Part shown: positions 36,066-44,423 of the stretch, piece by piece | Layout of the letters: the number at the start of each line of letters is the position of its first letter | How positions within the stretch are numbered: position 1 is the stretch's first letter | From: CAZNMF01 sp964573795 | Lineage (GTDB): Bacteria; Acidobacteriota; Vicinamibacteria; Vicinamibacterales; SCN-69-37 | DNA: 64,000 bases | Direction of reading: 5' to 3' | NCBI GenBank assembly: GCA_964573795.1 | Contig: CAZNMF010000049.1 | Coordinates: 16,994-80,993 of the forward strand | Notes under the pieces: model-generated | The model's input: the letters and a program-made list of their open reading frames with translations, nothing else | Told to the model about the DNA's origin: nothing | The model's database searches: none | Made by a program: the position numbers and the translations under genes

Positions 36066-36624
36066 GCGACGCGAGCTCGCGATCGATACGATCGCGAATT
36101 TCCTGAATCTCGTGCTCGCTCCTGGCGTTGCGCAGATCCTCGATCGCCTTCTTGATCAGCGACTGGCCCAGCCAGTTGGTGAACGCGAACTGCAGCGTCT
36201 CGATCGCGGTGATGCCGCCGGAGCTGTTCATCTCCTTCGGGGTCACCATGCTCAGGAACTCCGAGTGCGTCATCGGATTGCCGCGGCGCGTCGGGCCGTT
36301 GATGAAGTCGTAGCCGTTCATGAAGTCCCGGAAGTCGGTCTGCTTCGCGAGAATCTTCACGTAGTACCGCAACTGGCTGTCGTCGAGCTTGAGCGTCGGC
36401 GAGGAGTCGAGCGCCCGCTTGATGCGCGTGAGATCGGCCATCGTGACGGTCGGCGGGGGCGTAGCCGGCGTCGCCCGTGGAGCCGCCGGAGGCTCGGCCT
36501 GGACGGGAGGCGGCTGTCCCGATGCGGCCGGATTCTGCTCACGGGCCGAAGCGGGCGCGGTCAGGAGCGTCGCGGCCACGGCCACCGCCGTGACCAGGGC
36601 CGTGCCGCGCGCGTCAGTCTTCAT
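36040..36624 (-). CDS. Secreted hypothetical protein
   Basis: 194 residues from ATG 36624 (ATG 36633 is also in frame). A signal peptide (residues 1-27, ending APASA) precedes a Pro/Ala-rich linker, then a helical domain beginning TMADLTRIKRALDSSPTLKL. YYVKILAKQTDFRDFMNGYD and HEIQEIRDRIDRELASL look conserved, but I do not recognise a family. It probably acts in the periplasm. Its 3' end overlaps the ferredoxin-domain gene tail-to-tail. Confidence 0.7.
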   Translation of the reverse strand: MKTDARGTALVTAVAVAATLLTAPASAREQNPAASGQPPPVQAEPPAAPRATPATPPPTVTMADLTRIKRALDSSPTLKLDDSQLRYYVKILAKQTDFRDFMNGYDFINGPTRRGNPMTHSEFLSMVTPKEMNSSGGITAIETLQFAFTNWLGQSLIKKAIEDLRNARSEHEIQEIRDRIDRELASLRPPDGSN

Positions 36625-36696
36625 CACGATCATAGGACGCCTTTTCGAGGCACGCAGTCGACCGAGCAAGGGATGTGCCACGCCGTTCAGCGCCGA

Positions 36697-37194
36697 TCAG
36701 TTCGCCGGCTGCAGCAGGGGCGTCAGATTGGCCCACGTCTCGCCGTCGAGCGCCGCCAGCGTCCGGAGATACAGATCGACGTCGCCGGCATCGAACGACG
36801 ATCGCACCGTCTCGGCCGCAGCAGCGATGCGATCGGCCGACGGGGCGGCGAGGGACTCGTCGGCGATCAGACCGTTCTCGTGCGCGATGCCCAGCGCATC
36901 GAGAAAGGCGCCCATCAGCGGGCGCTGCGCCGCGAAGTGGTAGGCGATGAGCGCGCGCGTGGCGATCGCGTCCGAGACGTCGCCGACCTGCGCGAGATGC
37001 CTGGCGCGACGGTCGATTGACAGGCTCTGCAGCGTCTTCGGCCGGAAGTTCAGACGCCGCGCCAGCATCAGCAGGGCTTCGGCGTGCTGCGCCTGGATCT
37101 CGGCGGACTCCGTGTCGCGCCAGAACGCTTCGGCGGCCATCACGCGCTTTTCGACGGGCATGTCCTTCCACAAACGAGACGGACGATCGGACAT
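36697..37194 (-). CDS. Hypothetical protein
   Basis: 165 residues, mostly helical and without membrane segments. MPVEKRVMAAEAFWRD and ALLMLARRLNFRPKTLQSLS stand out but are not a motif known to me. ATG 37194 is chosen because a TAAGAT box ends 7 bases upstream and the next in-frame starts add a low-quality N-terminus. It is divergent from the MFS gene, and both coding sequences begin with the same four residues, MSDR. Confidence 0.65.
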   Translation of the reverse strand: MSDRPSRLWKDMPVEKRVMAAEAFWRDTESAEIQAQHAEALLMLARRLNFRPKTLQSLSIDRRARHLAQVGDVSDAIATRALIAYHFAAQRPLMGAFLDALGIAHENGLIADESLAAPSADRIAAAAETVRSSFDAGDVDLYLRTLAALDGETWANLTPLLQPAN

Positions 37195-37201
37195 AGGCAG
37201 G

Positions 37202-37207
37202 ATCTTA
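37202..37207 (-). promoter_or_regulatory. -10 box, leaderless start of the hypothetical gene
   Basis: TAAGAT on the minus strand, ending 7 bases before ATG 37194. Confidence 0.45.
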
Positions 37208-37240
37208 GAGCAAAACGGCGGGCGACCCGGCGCATTTTCA

Positions 37241-37246
37241 TATACT
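37241..37246 (+). promoter_or_regulatory. -10 box, leaderless start of the MFS transporter
   Basis: TATACT, ending 9 bases before ATG 37256. Confidence 0.5.
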
Positions 37247-37255
37247 TGCCTACCC

Positions 37256-38464
37256 ATGTCGGATCGCCCGCCAGACCGGCTGTTCACGCCGCGATTCTTC
37301 ATCATGTTCGGCTACACCTTCACGGTGTTCGCCTCCGTGTTCCAACTGCTGCCCACGGCCCCGTACCGCGTGCTCGCCATCGGCGGATCGACGGCCGTCG
37401 CGGGTCTGTTTCACGGCTTCCTGACGTTCTCGTCGGCCAGCTCCGGGCCGATCACGGGCGTGCTGAGCGATCGCATCGGCCATCGGCCCGTGCTGATCAC
37501 GGTGTCGCTGATTCTCTCCGTGTTCTCCGTCAGCTATGCCTTCATCAGCGAGTACCGCATCATGCTCGCGGTCGTCGTGGTCCACGGGATGATCTGGTCG
37601 GCGCTGCTGGCGGCCTCGGGCGCCTACATGACGGCGACGATTCCCGAGACGCGCCGCGCCGAAGGCCTGAGTTACTGGGGGCTCGCGACCATCCTGGCGA
37701 CGGGCACGGCGCCCATCCTGGGCTTCTGGGTCTACCGCCACGGGTGGGCCGCCCTGTGCTTCGAGATGGCCGGTCTGAACATCCTGATGGCGGTCATCGC
37801 GTGGATGCTGCCCGACGATCGCCGCGAAGCGAGCCAGCAGCCGGGCCCGTGGACCGAGCTGTCGCTGCGGCCCGCGAACGTCCACGCGTTCGTGCGCGCG
37901 CACGTCGAATGGCGCGTCTTCTGGCTGTCGATCACGACCGGCGCGATCACATTCGGCTACGGCGCGCTGACGAGCTTCTCCGCGCTGTTTGCCGACGAGC
38001 TCGGCGTCTCGCCTCGCAGCCTGTTTCTGTCCGTGATGGCGATTGCCGTGATCGTCGGCCGTCTGGCGATCGGCCGCGGCCTCGACAGCCGCGGCCCGCG
38101 CCGCGTCCTGCTGCCGTGTCTGGTCGTGCCGTCGATCGGGCTGTTCGTGCTCGCGGCCGCGAACGGCGCATGGACGATTGGGGCGGCTGCGCTGATCTTC
38201 GGCGCGGGTTTCGGCCTGATGCAGCCGTCCTACACGTCGTACGTCCTGGCGCACGTCGCGCCCCACCGGCGAGGCGCGGCGTTCGGCGCGATGCTCGCGG
38301 CGTTCGACACGGGGATCGGATCGGGCGCATCGCTGTTCGGCGTCATGAGCCAGGCGTTCGGATCGCGTGTGGCGTTCGCGGCCGCGGGTGTCCTGGCTGC
38401 GTTGTCGATGCCGTATTTCGTGCTGGCGGAGCGGCGCCTCGGATTCCTCGCGCCGCCGAGATAA
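37256..38464 (+). CDS. MFS transporter
   Basis: 402 residues with about twelve hydrophobic segments. The loop between helices 2 and 3 reads GVLSDRIGHRPVLI, which matches the G-x3-D-R-x-G-R-R motif of major facilitators, and it recurs in the second half as GRGLDSRGPRRVLL. The central loop is short (PDDRREASQQPG). A substrate cannot be read from this. Downstream are two strong hairpins shared with the convergent DUF349 gene. Confidence 0.92.
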   Translation: MSDRPPDRLFTPRFFIMFGYTFTVFASVFQLLPTAPYRVLAIGGSTAVAGLFHGFLTFSSASSGPITGVLSDRIGHRPVLITVSLILSVFSVSYAFISEYRIMLAVVVVHGMIWSALLAASGAYMTATIPETRRAEGLSYWGLATILATGTAPILGFWVYRHGWAALCFEMAGLNILMAVIAWMLPDDRREASQQPGPWTELSLRPANVHAFVRAHVEWRVFWLSITTGAITFGYGALTSFSALFADELGVSPRSLFLSVMAIAVIVGRLAIGRGLDSRGPRRVLLPCLVVPSIGLFVLAAANGAWTIGAAALIFGAGFGLMQPSYTSYVLAHVAPHRRGAAFGAMLAAFDTGIGSGASLFGVMSQAFGSRVAFAAAGVLAALSMPYFVLAERRLGFLAPPR

Positions 38465-38480
38465 GAGTCCGGAAAAACAA

Positions 38481-38515
38481 AACCGGGTTTCCCCGACGAG
38501 CGTGGAAACCCGGTT
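38481..38515. terminator. Hairpin terminator between converging genes, first
   Basis: AACCGGGTTTCC and GGAAACCCGGTT pair over 12 perfect bases around an 11-base loop. It lies 16 bases after the MFS stop. Confidence 0.7.
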
Positions 38516-38524
38516 CCTTCGTGA

Positions 38525-38559
38525 GACCGGGCTTCCTCGACGCCTCGAGAAGCCCGGTC
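38525..38559. terminator. Hairpin terminator between converging genes, second
   Basis: GACCGGGCTTC-CTCGA pairs with TCGAG-AAGCCCGGTC with one bulged base. It resembles the hairpin at 38481-38515, so the pair may be a repeat element. Confidence 0.65.
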
Positions 38560-38573
38560 CGAGAGCAACGTGC

Positions 38574-41525
38574 CTAGACGACAGCCGCTTCCGGCCTCTG
38601 GTGCGGCGCCTGAGACTGGCGGCGCGGCTGGCCCTGGTCGTGCGACGACGACCCATGGTGACGGCGCGTCCGGTCCGTCACGCGGCGGCAGGCCTCGCGG
38701 AACCGGACGGCATAGCCGTGCGCTTCCGGGCTGTCGATCGGCGGCAGGCGCTGCCACGCGCCTTGCGCATCGCGGACGGCATCGGCCGCGGCACGCGACT
38801 TCGACTCCTCGGCGCCGCGTCCACCCATGGCATTGCTGGCAAAGGCCGACCGCAGCTTCGCCGCGAGCAGCTCCGCTTGCGACTGGTGCGCGACCTGCGG
38901 CTCGTCGACGTCGGCCGCGAGCCCTTCGACCCGCAACACGAGCTTCTCCATCTTGTGGAGCACGGTGGCGGGGTCGAGGTCGGTTCCGGCGAACGACTCG
39001 GGGCGCTTGGACAGCAGCTGTCCGAGCGCATGCTGCCAACGCTCGACGAGCACCTTCATGCCGGGCACGGGCACCGGCACGCTCTGGCTCCACGTCGCGC
39101 GCACGCGCTTGACCTGATCGCCGAGATCCGCCGGCACCTCTTCCAGTGCCGCCAGCGATTCGAGCTCGACGACGATGGCCTCGCGCTCGGCGAGCTTGGT
39201 GGCCAGGCCGATCTCATGACGATGGTGATAGCGCTCGAAGAAGCGATCGGCGGCGGCGCGGAAGCGCGTCCAGATCGCCTCGGACTTGTTCTTGCGCACT
39301 GGACCGATCGTCTTCCATTCGGCCTGCAGGCGTTTCATCTCCGCGGCAGCGGCATCCCAATCGGTGGACTCGGCCAGCGCTTCGGCGCGCTCGCAGAGCG
39401 CTTCCTTGCGCGCCAGGTTGTCGGTCCAGACCTTCTTGCGATCGATGAGATCTTCGCGGCGGCGGGTGAAGAACGTGTTGCACGCCGCACGGAACCGCTG
39501 CGCCAGCGCGCGATCCTGATCGCCCGCGACGCGCCCGAGCGCCTGCCACGCGGCCTGCAGCTCCTGGAAGCGCGCGGCCGTCTTCGCCCAATCCGTGGAC
39601 GAGACGAGCTGTTCGGCTTCTTCGACGATCGACGTCCGCTTCGAGGCGGATTCGGCACGCTCGGCGCGGCGCGCGGCGAAGTAGACCTCGCACCGCGCGC
39701 GGATGAAGTCGGTCGCCGTGCGGAAGCGATCCCAGAGACGCTGCGCGCTCTGGCGCGGGGCCTCGGCGACCTGCTGCCATTCGGCGTGCAGCTCGCGCAG
39801 CGCGCGAGCCGTCGCCGCGAGATCCGACGCCTTGCCGGCCTCTTCTTCGACCTTGAGCGAGGCGACGATGGCCTCGGCCATCGAGATCAGTTGTTCCTGA
39901 CGCTGCGCGTTGGCGAAGCGGCGCCATTCGTCGAGCTCGCGGAGCTCGTGGACGCGCGGGGCGATCGTCTCCTGCAGCGTGCGAAGTGCCGACGCGGCGC
40001 GATCGACATCGTGGCTCGCGCCGGTCTGCGCCGCGGCATCGAGTCCCGCGGTGATGTCGCGCATCAACCGCTCGCCTTCGCGGAGCGTGATCGTCTCGGC
40101 CTCGGACACGCGGCGGGCGCGCTCCGTGAGACGGTGCAGGTGCGCGAGCGCCTCCTCGCGCGCTTTGGCCGCGTCGGCCTCGTGCGCGGCGTCGTGCTCC
40201 AGCCACACGGCCTCGACGGCCCGCAGGCGCGCAATGAGATCCGTGGCCGGGCGCGAGGCCGTCTCGAGCGTGGCGGCAAGGCCGCGTGCCTCACGGCTGA
40301 GCGTCGTCCAGCGGGCGCGCGCCGCGGCGGCATCCTCGAGGGACGTCAAGCCTTCGGCCTCGACGACCAGCGCGTCGAGCAACGCGCGGGTCTGCTCCAC
40401 CTGGGCGCCCAGCTCATGCCGCTTCCGGCACGCGGTCACCGCCTTGGCGAATCGCTCTGCCAATCGGTCAGCCTCCGGGCCGTTGCCGACGAGCGGAAGC
40501 AGCGATCGCCACTCTTCTTCGATCGGAACCAACTGCGCAAGCACGTCGTCGCCGTCGAGCGTCTCGACGCGCTCGCAGAGCGCGATGCGCGTCGCGATGG
40601 CCTCGGCGCGGAGGCGCTGGCGATCGGCGAGCTCCTCGGCCTCGCGATCGCGGCGGACGAACGCCGCCTCGGCTGCGGCCGTGGCGCGCGAGAAACGATC
40701 GACGGCCGCTTCGTCGGAGACGCCGAGCGCGCGCCACGCGTCGATCAGGCGCGCCAGCTCGGCGCGTCCGACCGCGGCGTCGGTCAGCTCCGGCAGATGT
40801 TCGACGGCTTCGATCAGCGTGCTCTCACGGCGCTGGCGCTCGAGCGCGGCGGTCTGGCGCGCGGCTTCGGCGGCCTCCCGCTCCTGGATGATGGCGCGCG
40901 CGCGGCGGCTGACGGCTTTCTGATGGGCGCGGACTTCGATCGACCGAAGCTGCGCGAGGTCGGTTTCCGGCGTCGCCACGCGCTCGAAGGCCGCCAGGGC
41001 CACGTCGCGATGCTCGCCGTGGAGGGCGACGTCGAGCAGCTCGTTGGCGTCGTTGACCCGCGCCAGCGCGGCGGCGGCCGTCGCCTCGTGCTTCGCGTGA
41101 CGCGCGATGCTGCCGAGCGCGCGCTCGTCGGTGATCCGGGAGAGGGCTTCGGCGCGGACGGCCTCGCTGGCCTCGCTCTTGGCGATCGTCGACAGCCGGC
41201 GGCCGTCGGTGAGCGCGCGGACGGCCTCGAGCGGAAGGGCCAGGTCTCCGGTCTCGGCGCTTGCCGGCCGCGACGCGAGCGTCACGAGCCGATCGGCGGC
41301 TCGATCTCTGACCTCGGCGTCGGCGTCGCCGGCCGCGATCCGCCCGAGCGACGCGGCGTCGCTCACCATGACGACGGCCGCACGCCTGACCTTGGCGTCC
41401 GGATCGGCCTCGGCGAGCGCGGTCAGCTCGGCGGGATCGTCGAGCTCCCGGATCGCCTCGAGGCGAACGGCAGGATCAGCGTGCTTCCAGCGGGGTTGCG
41501 GTTTGAGTTTGTCGAGGAGGCCCAT
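38574..41525 (-). CDS. DUF349 and HEAT-like repeat protein
   Basis: 983 residues. The N-terminal 250 residues have HEAT-like repeats (DPAVRLEAIRELDD, SEAVRAEALSRITD). The rest is coiled-coil with at least three DUF349 repeats, recognisable as AEWQQVAEAPRQSAQRLWDRF, AAWQALGRVAGDQDRALAQRF and AEWKTIGPVRKNKSEAIWTRF. The C-terminal 80 residues are Arg/His/Gln-rich. DUF349 proteins are cytosolic and poorly understood; some are linked to envelope or nucleic-acid processes. It is the downstream gene after pepF but separated by 350 bases. Confidence 0.88.
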   Translation of the reverse strand: MGLLDKLKPQPRWKHADPAVRLEAIRELDDPAELTALAEADPDAKVRRAAVVMVSDAASLGRIAAGDADAEVRDRAADRLVTLASRPASAETGDLALPLEAVRALTDGRRLSTIAKSEASEAVRAEALSRITDERALGSIARHAKHEATAAAALARVNDANELLDVALHGEHRDVALAAFERVATPETDLAQLRSIEVRAHQKAVSRRARAIIQEREAAEAARQTAALERQRRESTLIEAVEHLPELTDAAVGRAELARLIDAWRALGVSDEAAVDRFSRATAAAEAAFVRRDREAEELADRQRLRAEAIATRIALCERVETLDGDDVLAQLVPIEEEWRSLLPLVGNGPEADRLAERFAKAVTACRKRHELGAQVEQTRALLDALVVEAEGLTSLEDAAAARARWTTLSREARGLAATLETASRPATDLIARLRAVEAVWLEHDAAHEADAAKAREEALAHLHRLTERARRVSEAETITLREGERLMRDITAGLDAAAQTGASHDVDRAASALRTLQETIAPRVHELRELDEWRRFANAQRQEQLISMAEAIVASLKVEEEAGKASDLAATARALRELHAEWQQVAEAPRQSAQRLWDRFRTATDFIRARCEVYFAARRAERAESASKRTSIVEEAEQLVSSTDWAKTAARFQELQAAWQALGRVAGDQDRALAQRFRAACNTFFTRRREDLIDRKKVWTDNLARKEALCERAEALAESTDWDAAAAEMKRLQAEWKTIGPVRKNKSEAIWTRFRAAADRFFERYHHRHEIGLATKLAEREAIVVELESLAALEEVPADLGDQVKRVRATWSQSVPVPVPGMKVLVERWQHALGQLLSKRPESFAGTDLDPATVLHKMEKLVLRVEGLAADVDEPQVAHQSQAELLAAKLRSAFASNAMGGRGAEESKSRAAADAVRDAQGAWQRLPPIDSPEAHGYAVRFREACRRVTDRTRRHHGSSSHDQGQPRRQSQAPHQRPEAAVV

Positions 41526-41877
41526 AAGGTCCGGGCCGCATATAAGAAAAGGCCGTGCCGTACCGCGAACGTCCGGGCAGGTGATCCATGAAACCGACTA
41601 TCTGATAGTCCTGGCAGGACTTGTACCGGTTTCAGGCGTTCGGCCTCGACGACGACCGCGTAACCGAAATCCGGTCTTCTGAATCCCGAATCCAACGGAC
41701 GGGAGCGGTACGTAGCACGCCGATGTGAAGGCCCTGTTGCGTCTACCGTCCGGCCGGGGGGAGAGCGGTTTCGAGCGCTGAAGCGCTCCGTTGCCCACGG
41801 GCGCGGGGTCACGCGAACAGCGCCCGGCGGTTGGGGCGGGAGTCCCTAGGGCCAAATGCTGGAAGCGCGGTGGGGGT
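41526..41877. other. Unexplained structured intergenic region
   Basis: About 350 bases between the pepF stop and the DUF349 start, with no plausible gene. It is full of inverted repeats: GAAACCG/CGGTTTC (41590-41596 with 41627-41633) enclosing GACTATC/GATAGTC, then CGGACGG/CCGTCCG (41696-41702 with 41746-41752), GAGCGCT/AGCGCTC (41773-41788) and CGGGCGC/GCGCCCG (41798-41804 with 41820-41826). A TTATAT box for the DUF349 gene lies at 41540-41545. I do not recognise any riboswitch or known RNA. Confidence 0.5.
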
Positions 41878-43689
41878 CTACAGCAGCGCCTCGAGCCGCG
41901 TGACCAGCGCATCCAGCTGATCGATGACCGCCTGGACCGTCTCGGGCGAGCTGAGATCGACGCCCGCCGCCTTGAGCAAGGTCATCGGGTGATCGCTGCC
42001 GCCCGCCGACAGCAGATCGAGGTAGCGGCCGAGCGCCGCGTCGCGTGCGCCGGTGATCTCGGCGGCCAACTTCGCCGCCGACGCGAAGCACGTCGCGTAC
42101 TGATAGACGTAGTACGGCGAGTTGAAGAAGTGCGGGATGCGCGCCCACGTGATGGGCGTGAGGTCCTCGAGATCGACGGCGTCGCCGTAGTAGGCCTCGA
42201 AGCGCTCCTTGTAGAGCGCGTTCAGGACCTCGGAGGTGATCGGCTCGTCGCGCTCGACGCGCGCGTGCGCCGCCAGCTCGAAGTCGGCGAACAGGACCTG
42301 CGTGTAGAACGTGCTCGTGATGTTGTCGATGGCGTGCTGCAGCAGGACGATCTGCTCGACCCGATCGGTCGCGCGCGCGAGCAGGTGCTCGAGCAGCAGC
42401 ACCTCGCTCAGCGTCGACGGCACTTCGGCGACGAAGATCGTGTAGTCCGAGTACACGAACGGCTGGCGCTCCTGCGACAGCATCGTGTGCATCGAGTGGC
42501 CCATCTCGTGCGCCAGTGTGAACACGTCGTCGAGCGTGTCGGCCCAGTTGAGCAGCATGTATGGATGGACGCCGTAGACCGGCGCCGAGTACGCGCCGCT
42601 GCGCTTGCCGTCGTTCTCGTAGACGTCGATCCAGCGCTCGCGGAAGCCGCGCCACATGCGGCCCTGATAGTCCGCGCCCAGCGGCGAGACCGACGCGACG
42701 ATCGGCTCGAGGACGTCGGCGTACGCGTACCGGCGATCCCATTCGACGAGCGGGATCGAGAAGTCGTACGGATAGTAGCGATCGAGCCGCAGCGCGCGTC
42801 GGCGCAGGCGGTGATAGCGCCGCAGCGGCTCGGCGCCGGCTCGCGTCGTCGCGATGAGGTTGTCGACGACCGATCGCGGGATGTCGTTGCCGTGCAGCGC
42901 GGCTTCCAGCGTCGTCGCATAGCCGCGGGCGCGCGCGTGAAACCAGTCGCGCTGGCAGAGGCCGTGGTAGAGCGTGGCGTAAGTGTTCAGCGTCGCGGCG
43001 TACGGGCCGTAGTGGCCGAGAAACGCGGCGCGCCGGTCGGCCTGATTGCGGTTCGTCGCCAGCACGGCGCGGTACTGGCCGTAGGACATCGTCACGCGAT
43101 CGCCCGTGCTCAGGGTGACCTCGGGGAATTTCGCGTCGGCCGTCGAGAGCGCGAGATACGCCTCGCCGGGCGCGTCCGACAGCCGCGCGGACAGCGACAG
43201 CAGGCGCTCGCCGCGCTCGTCGAGCACGTGCTCCTGCTGGCGGAACACTTCCTCGATCGCGAAGCGATAGACGGCCAGGCCGGCGTCCGACGCCATCCAT
43301 GCGCGGACGGTCTCGAGCCCCAGCGCCAGCAACTCCGGGCTGAACCACGACGTCGCCTGCTGCCACCGCGCCATCAGCGCCTGAACCTGCTGCTTCCGCG
43401 CGTTGACGTCGTTGTCGCGCTGGTCCTCGTCGTACTTGAGCGACGGGTAGAAATAGACCTTGTACGCGAGCTGACCGAGGCGATCGCTCAGCTCGAACGC
43501 CTCGCGCAGCCGCGCGGCGCCCTGGGCCAACGTGCCCTTGAAGGCCGCGTAGCGATCGATGAGCGCGTCCAGCTCGGCGCGCGCGAGATCCCACGCGTCC
43601 CAGCTCGCGTAGATGTCGGAGAGGTCCCACTTGTCGGCGTCGCGGATGTCCGCGCGTGCGCGAGGACGCGTCGTTTCTGGTGCGGCCAT
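41878..43689 (-). CDS. pepF: Oligoendopeptidase F (M3B)
   Basis: 603 residues from ATG 43689. The zinc motif HEMGHSMH sits in FTLAHEMGHSMHTML with its second Glu downstream in VPSTLSEVLL. Other M3B landmarks are SGAYSAPVYGVHPYMLLNW, YVYQYATCFASA and the C-terminal GGSDHPMTLLKAAGVDL. It degrades peptides of roughly 7-17 residues in the cytosol. A GTG 3 bases upstream is a possible start, but the TATGAT box at 43696-43701 favours the ATG. Confidence 0.95.
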   Translation of the reverse strand: MAAPETTRPRARADIRDADKWDLSDIYASWDAWDLARAELDALIDRYAAFKGTLAQGAARLREAFELSDRLGQLAYKVYFYPSLKYDEDQRDNDVNARKQQVQALMARWQQATSWFSPELLALGLETVRAWMASDAGLAVYRFAIEEVFRQQEHVLDERGERLLSLSARLSDAPGEAYLALSTADAKFPEVTLSTGDRVTMSYGQYRAVLATNRNQADRRAAFLGHYGPYAATLNTYATLYHGLCQRDWFHARARGYATTLEAALHGNDIPRSVVDNLIATTRAGAEPLRRYHRLRRRALRLDRYYPYDFSIPLVEWDRRYAYADVLEPIVASVSPLGADYQGRMWRGFRERWIDVYENDGKRSGAYSAPVYGVHPYMLLNWADTLDDVFTLAHEMGHSMHTMLSQERQPFVYSDYTIFVAEVPSTLSEVLLLEHLLARATDRVEQIVLLQHAIDNITSTFYTQVLFADFELAAHARVERDEPITSEVLNALYKERFEAYYGDAVDLEDLTPITWARIPHFFNSPYYVYQYATCFASAAKLAAEITGARDAALGRYLDLLSAGGSDHPMTLLKAAGVDLSSPETVQAVIDQLDALVTRLEALL

Positions 43690-43695
43690 CACGCG

Positions 43696-43701
43696 ATCAT
43701 A
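43696..43701 (-). promoter_or_regulatory. -10 box, leaderless start of pepF
   Basis: TATGAT on the minus strand, ending 6 bases before ATG 43689. Confidence 0.5.
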
Positions 43702-43739
43702 TGCGCGTCACCGGCAGCACGCGAACCCGGCGCGGGCGG

Positions 43740-44375
43740 CTACGTCGCGGCTGCCGTCGTGCGGCGAATCCACTGGGCCGCGGTGTCGAGCACGCGCTCG
43801 AAGGCGCGGCCATCCGGATCCTGACGCGCGGGCAGCGCCAGCGAATGGTCGCCGCCGTCGACGAGCGACAGCGTCGCCTGCGGCAACCACGTCATGAGCT
43901 CGGTCATCTCGTCCGGCCCGCCGAACGGATCGCGCGAGCCGTGCAGGAACAGGATCGGGCGCCCAACCGACGGCAGGTGCCGATCGCGGCGCTGCGCCGG
44001 GCGGCCGGGCGGATGGAGCGGATAGCCGAAACAGACGAGCGCAGCAGGCGCCGGTGTCAGCGCGCCGCCGGCGGTCACCTGTGTGGCGATGCGGCCGCCC
44101 ATCGACTTGCCGCCGATGCAGAACGCCGCCGCGCCGGCGTGGGCGGCCGTGATCGTCCGCCACGCCTCGAGATAGGCCGCCTCGAGCACGGGATTGCGGT
44201 CGGGCAGCCGGCGTCCCGCGAGGCGATAGGGAAAATCGAACGTGACGATCGTCACGCCGCGCGCCGCGAGGCCGCGGCCGGCCCGCTGCATCCACGGATG
44301 GTCTTCGCCGGCTCCCGCGCCCGGTGCGAGCGTGAGCAGGGGGGCGCCCGCGTCTGCGGCCCGGTACGTGCGCAT
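43740..44375 (-). CDS. Alpha/beta hydrolase (Tex30/KANL3 type)
   Basis: 211 residues. The nucleophile elbow is GGKSMGGR with Ser, the acid lies in LHGSRDPFGG and the catalytic His in GGDHSL, giving a full triad. LAPGAGAGEDHPWM near the start carries the oxyanion region. The small size without a lid matches dienelactone-hydrolase-like and Tex30 proteins. The substrate is unknown. It is divergent from the ArsR-methyltransferase gene, with 48 bases and a palindrome between them. Confidence 0.85.
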   Translation of the reverse strand: MRTYRAADAGAPLLTLAPGAGAGEDHPWMQRAGRGLAARGVTIVTFDFPYRLAGRRLPDRNPVLEAAYLEAWRTITAAHAGAAAFCIGGKSMGGRIATQVTAGGALTPAPAALVCFGYPLHPPGRPAQRRDRHLPSVGRPILFLHGSRDPFGGPDEMTELMTWLPQATLSLVDGGDHSLALPARQDPDGRAFERVLDTAAQWIRRTTAAAT

Positions 44376-44381
44376 GCGCCG

Positions 44382-44387
44382 ATTCTA
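44382..44387 (-). promoter_or_regulatory. -10 box, leaderless start of the hydrolase
   Basis: TAGAAT on the minus strand, ending 6 bases before ATG 44375. Confidence 0.5.
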
Positions 44388-44401
44388 TCGGCTTGATCAC
44401 G

Positions 44402-44419
44402 CTACATCTATGAATGTAG
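44402..44419. promoter_or_regulatory. Probable operator of the ArsR-methyltransferase regulator
   Basis: CTACAT and ATGTAG form a perfect 6-base inverted repeat around 6 bases, 4 bases upstream of ATG 44424. A possible -10 box (TATGAA, 44409-44414) sits inside it, so binding would block transcription. Autorepression by the adjacent regulator is inferred. Confidence 0.6.
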
Positions 44420-44423
44420 ATTT

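Noticed and set aside
38367..41591. Long plus-strand frame opposite the DUF349 gene
   Set aside because: It is an Arg-rich shadow; the minus strand encodes repeats and heptads of a real family.
41526..41877. Cobalamin, TPP or glycine riboswitch, 6S RNA, SRP RNA or RNase P RNA
   Set aside because: None of their conserved core motifs is present on either strand.
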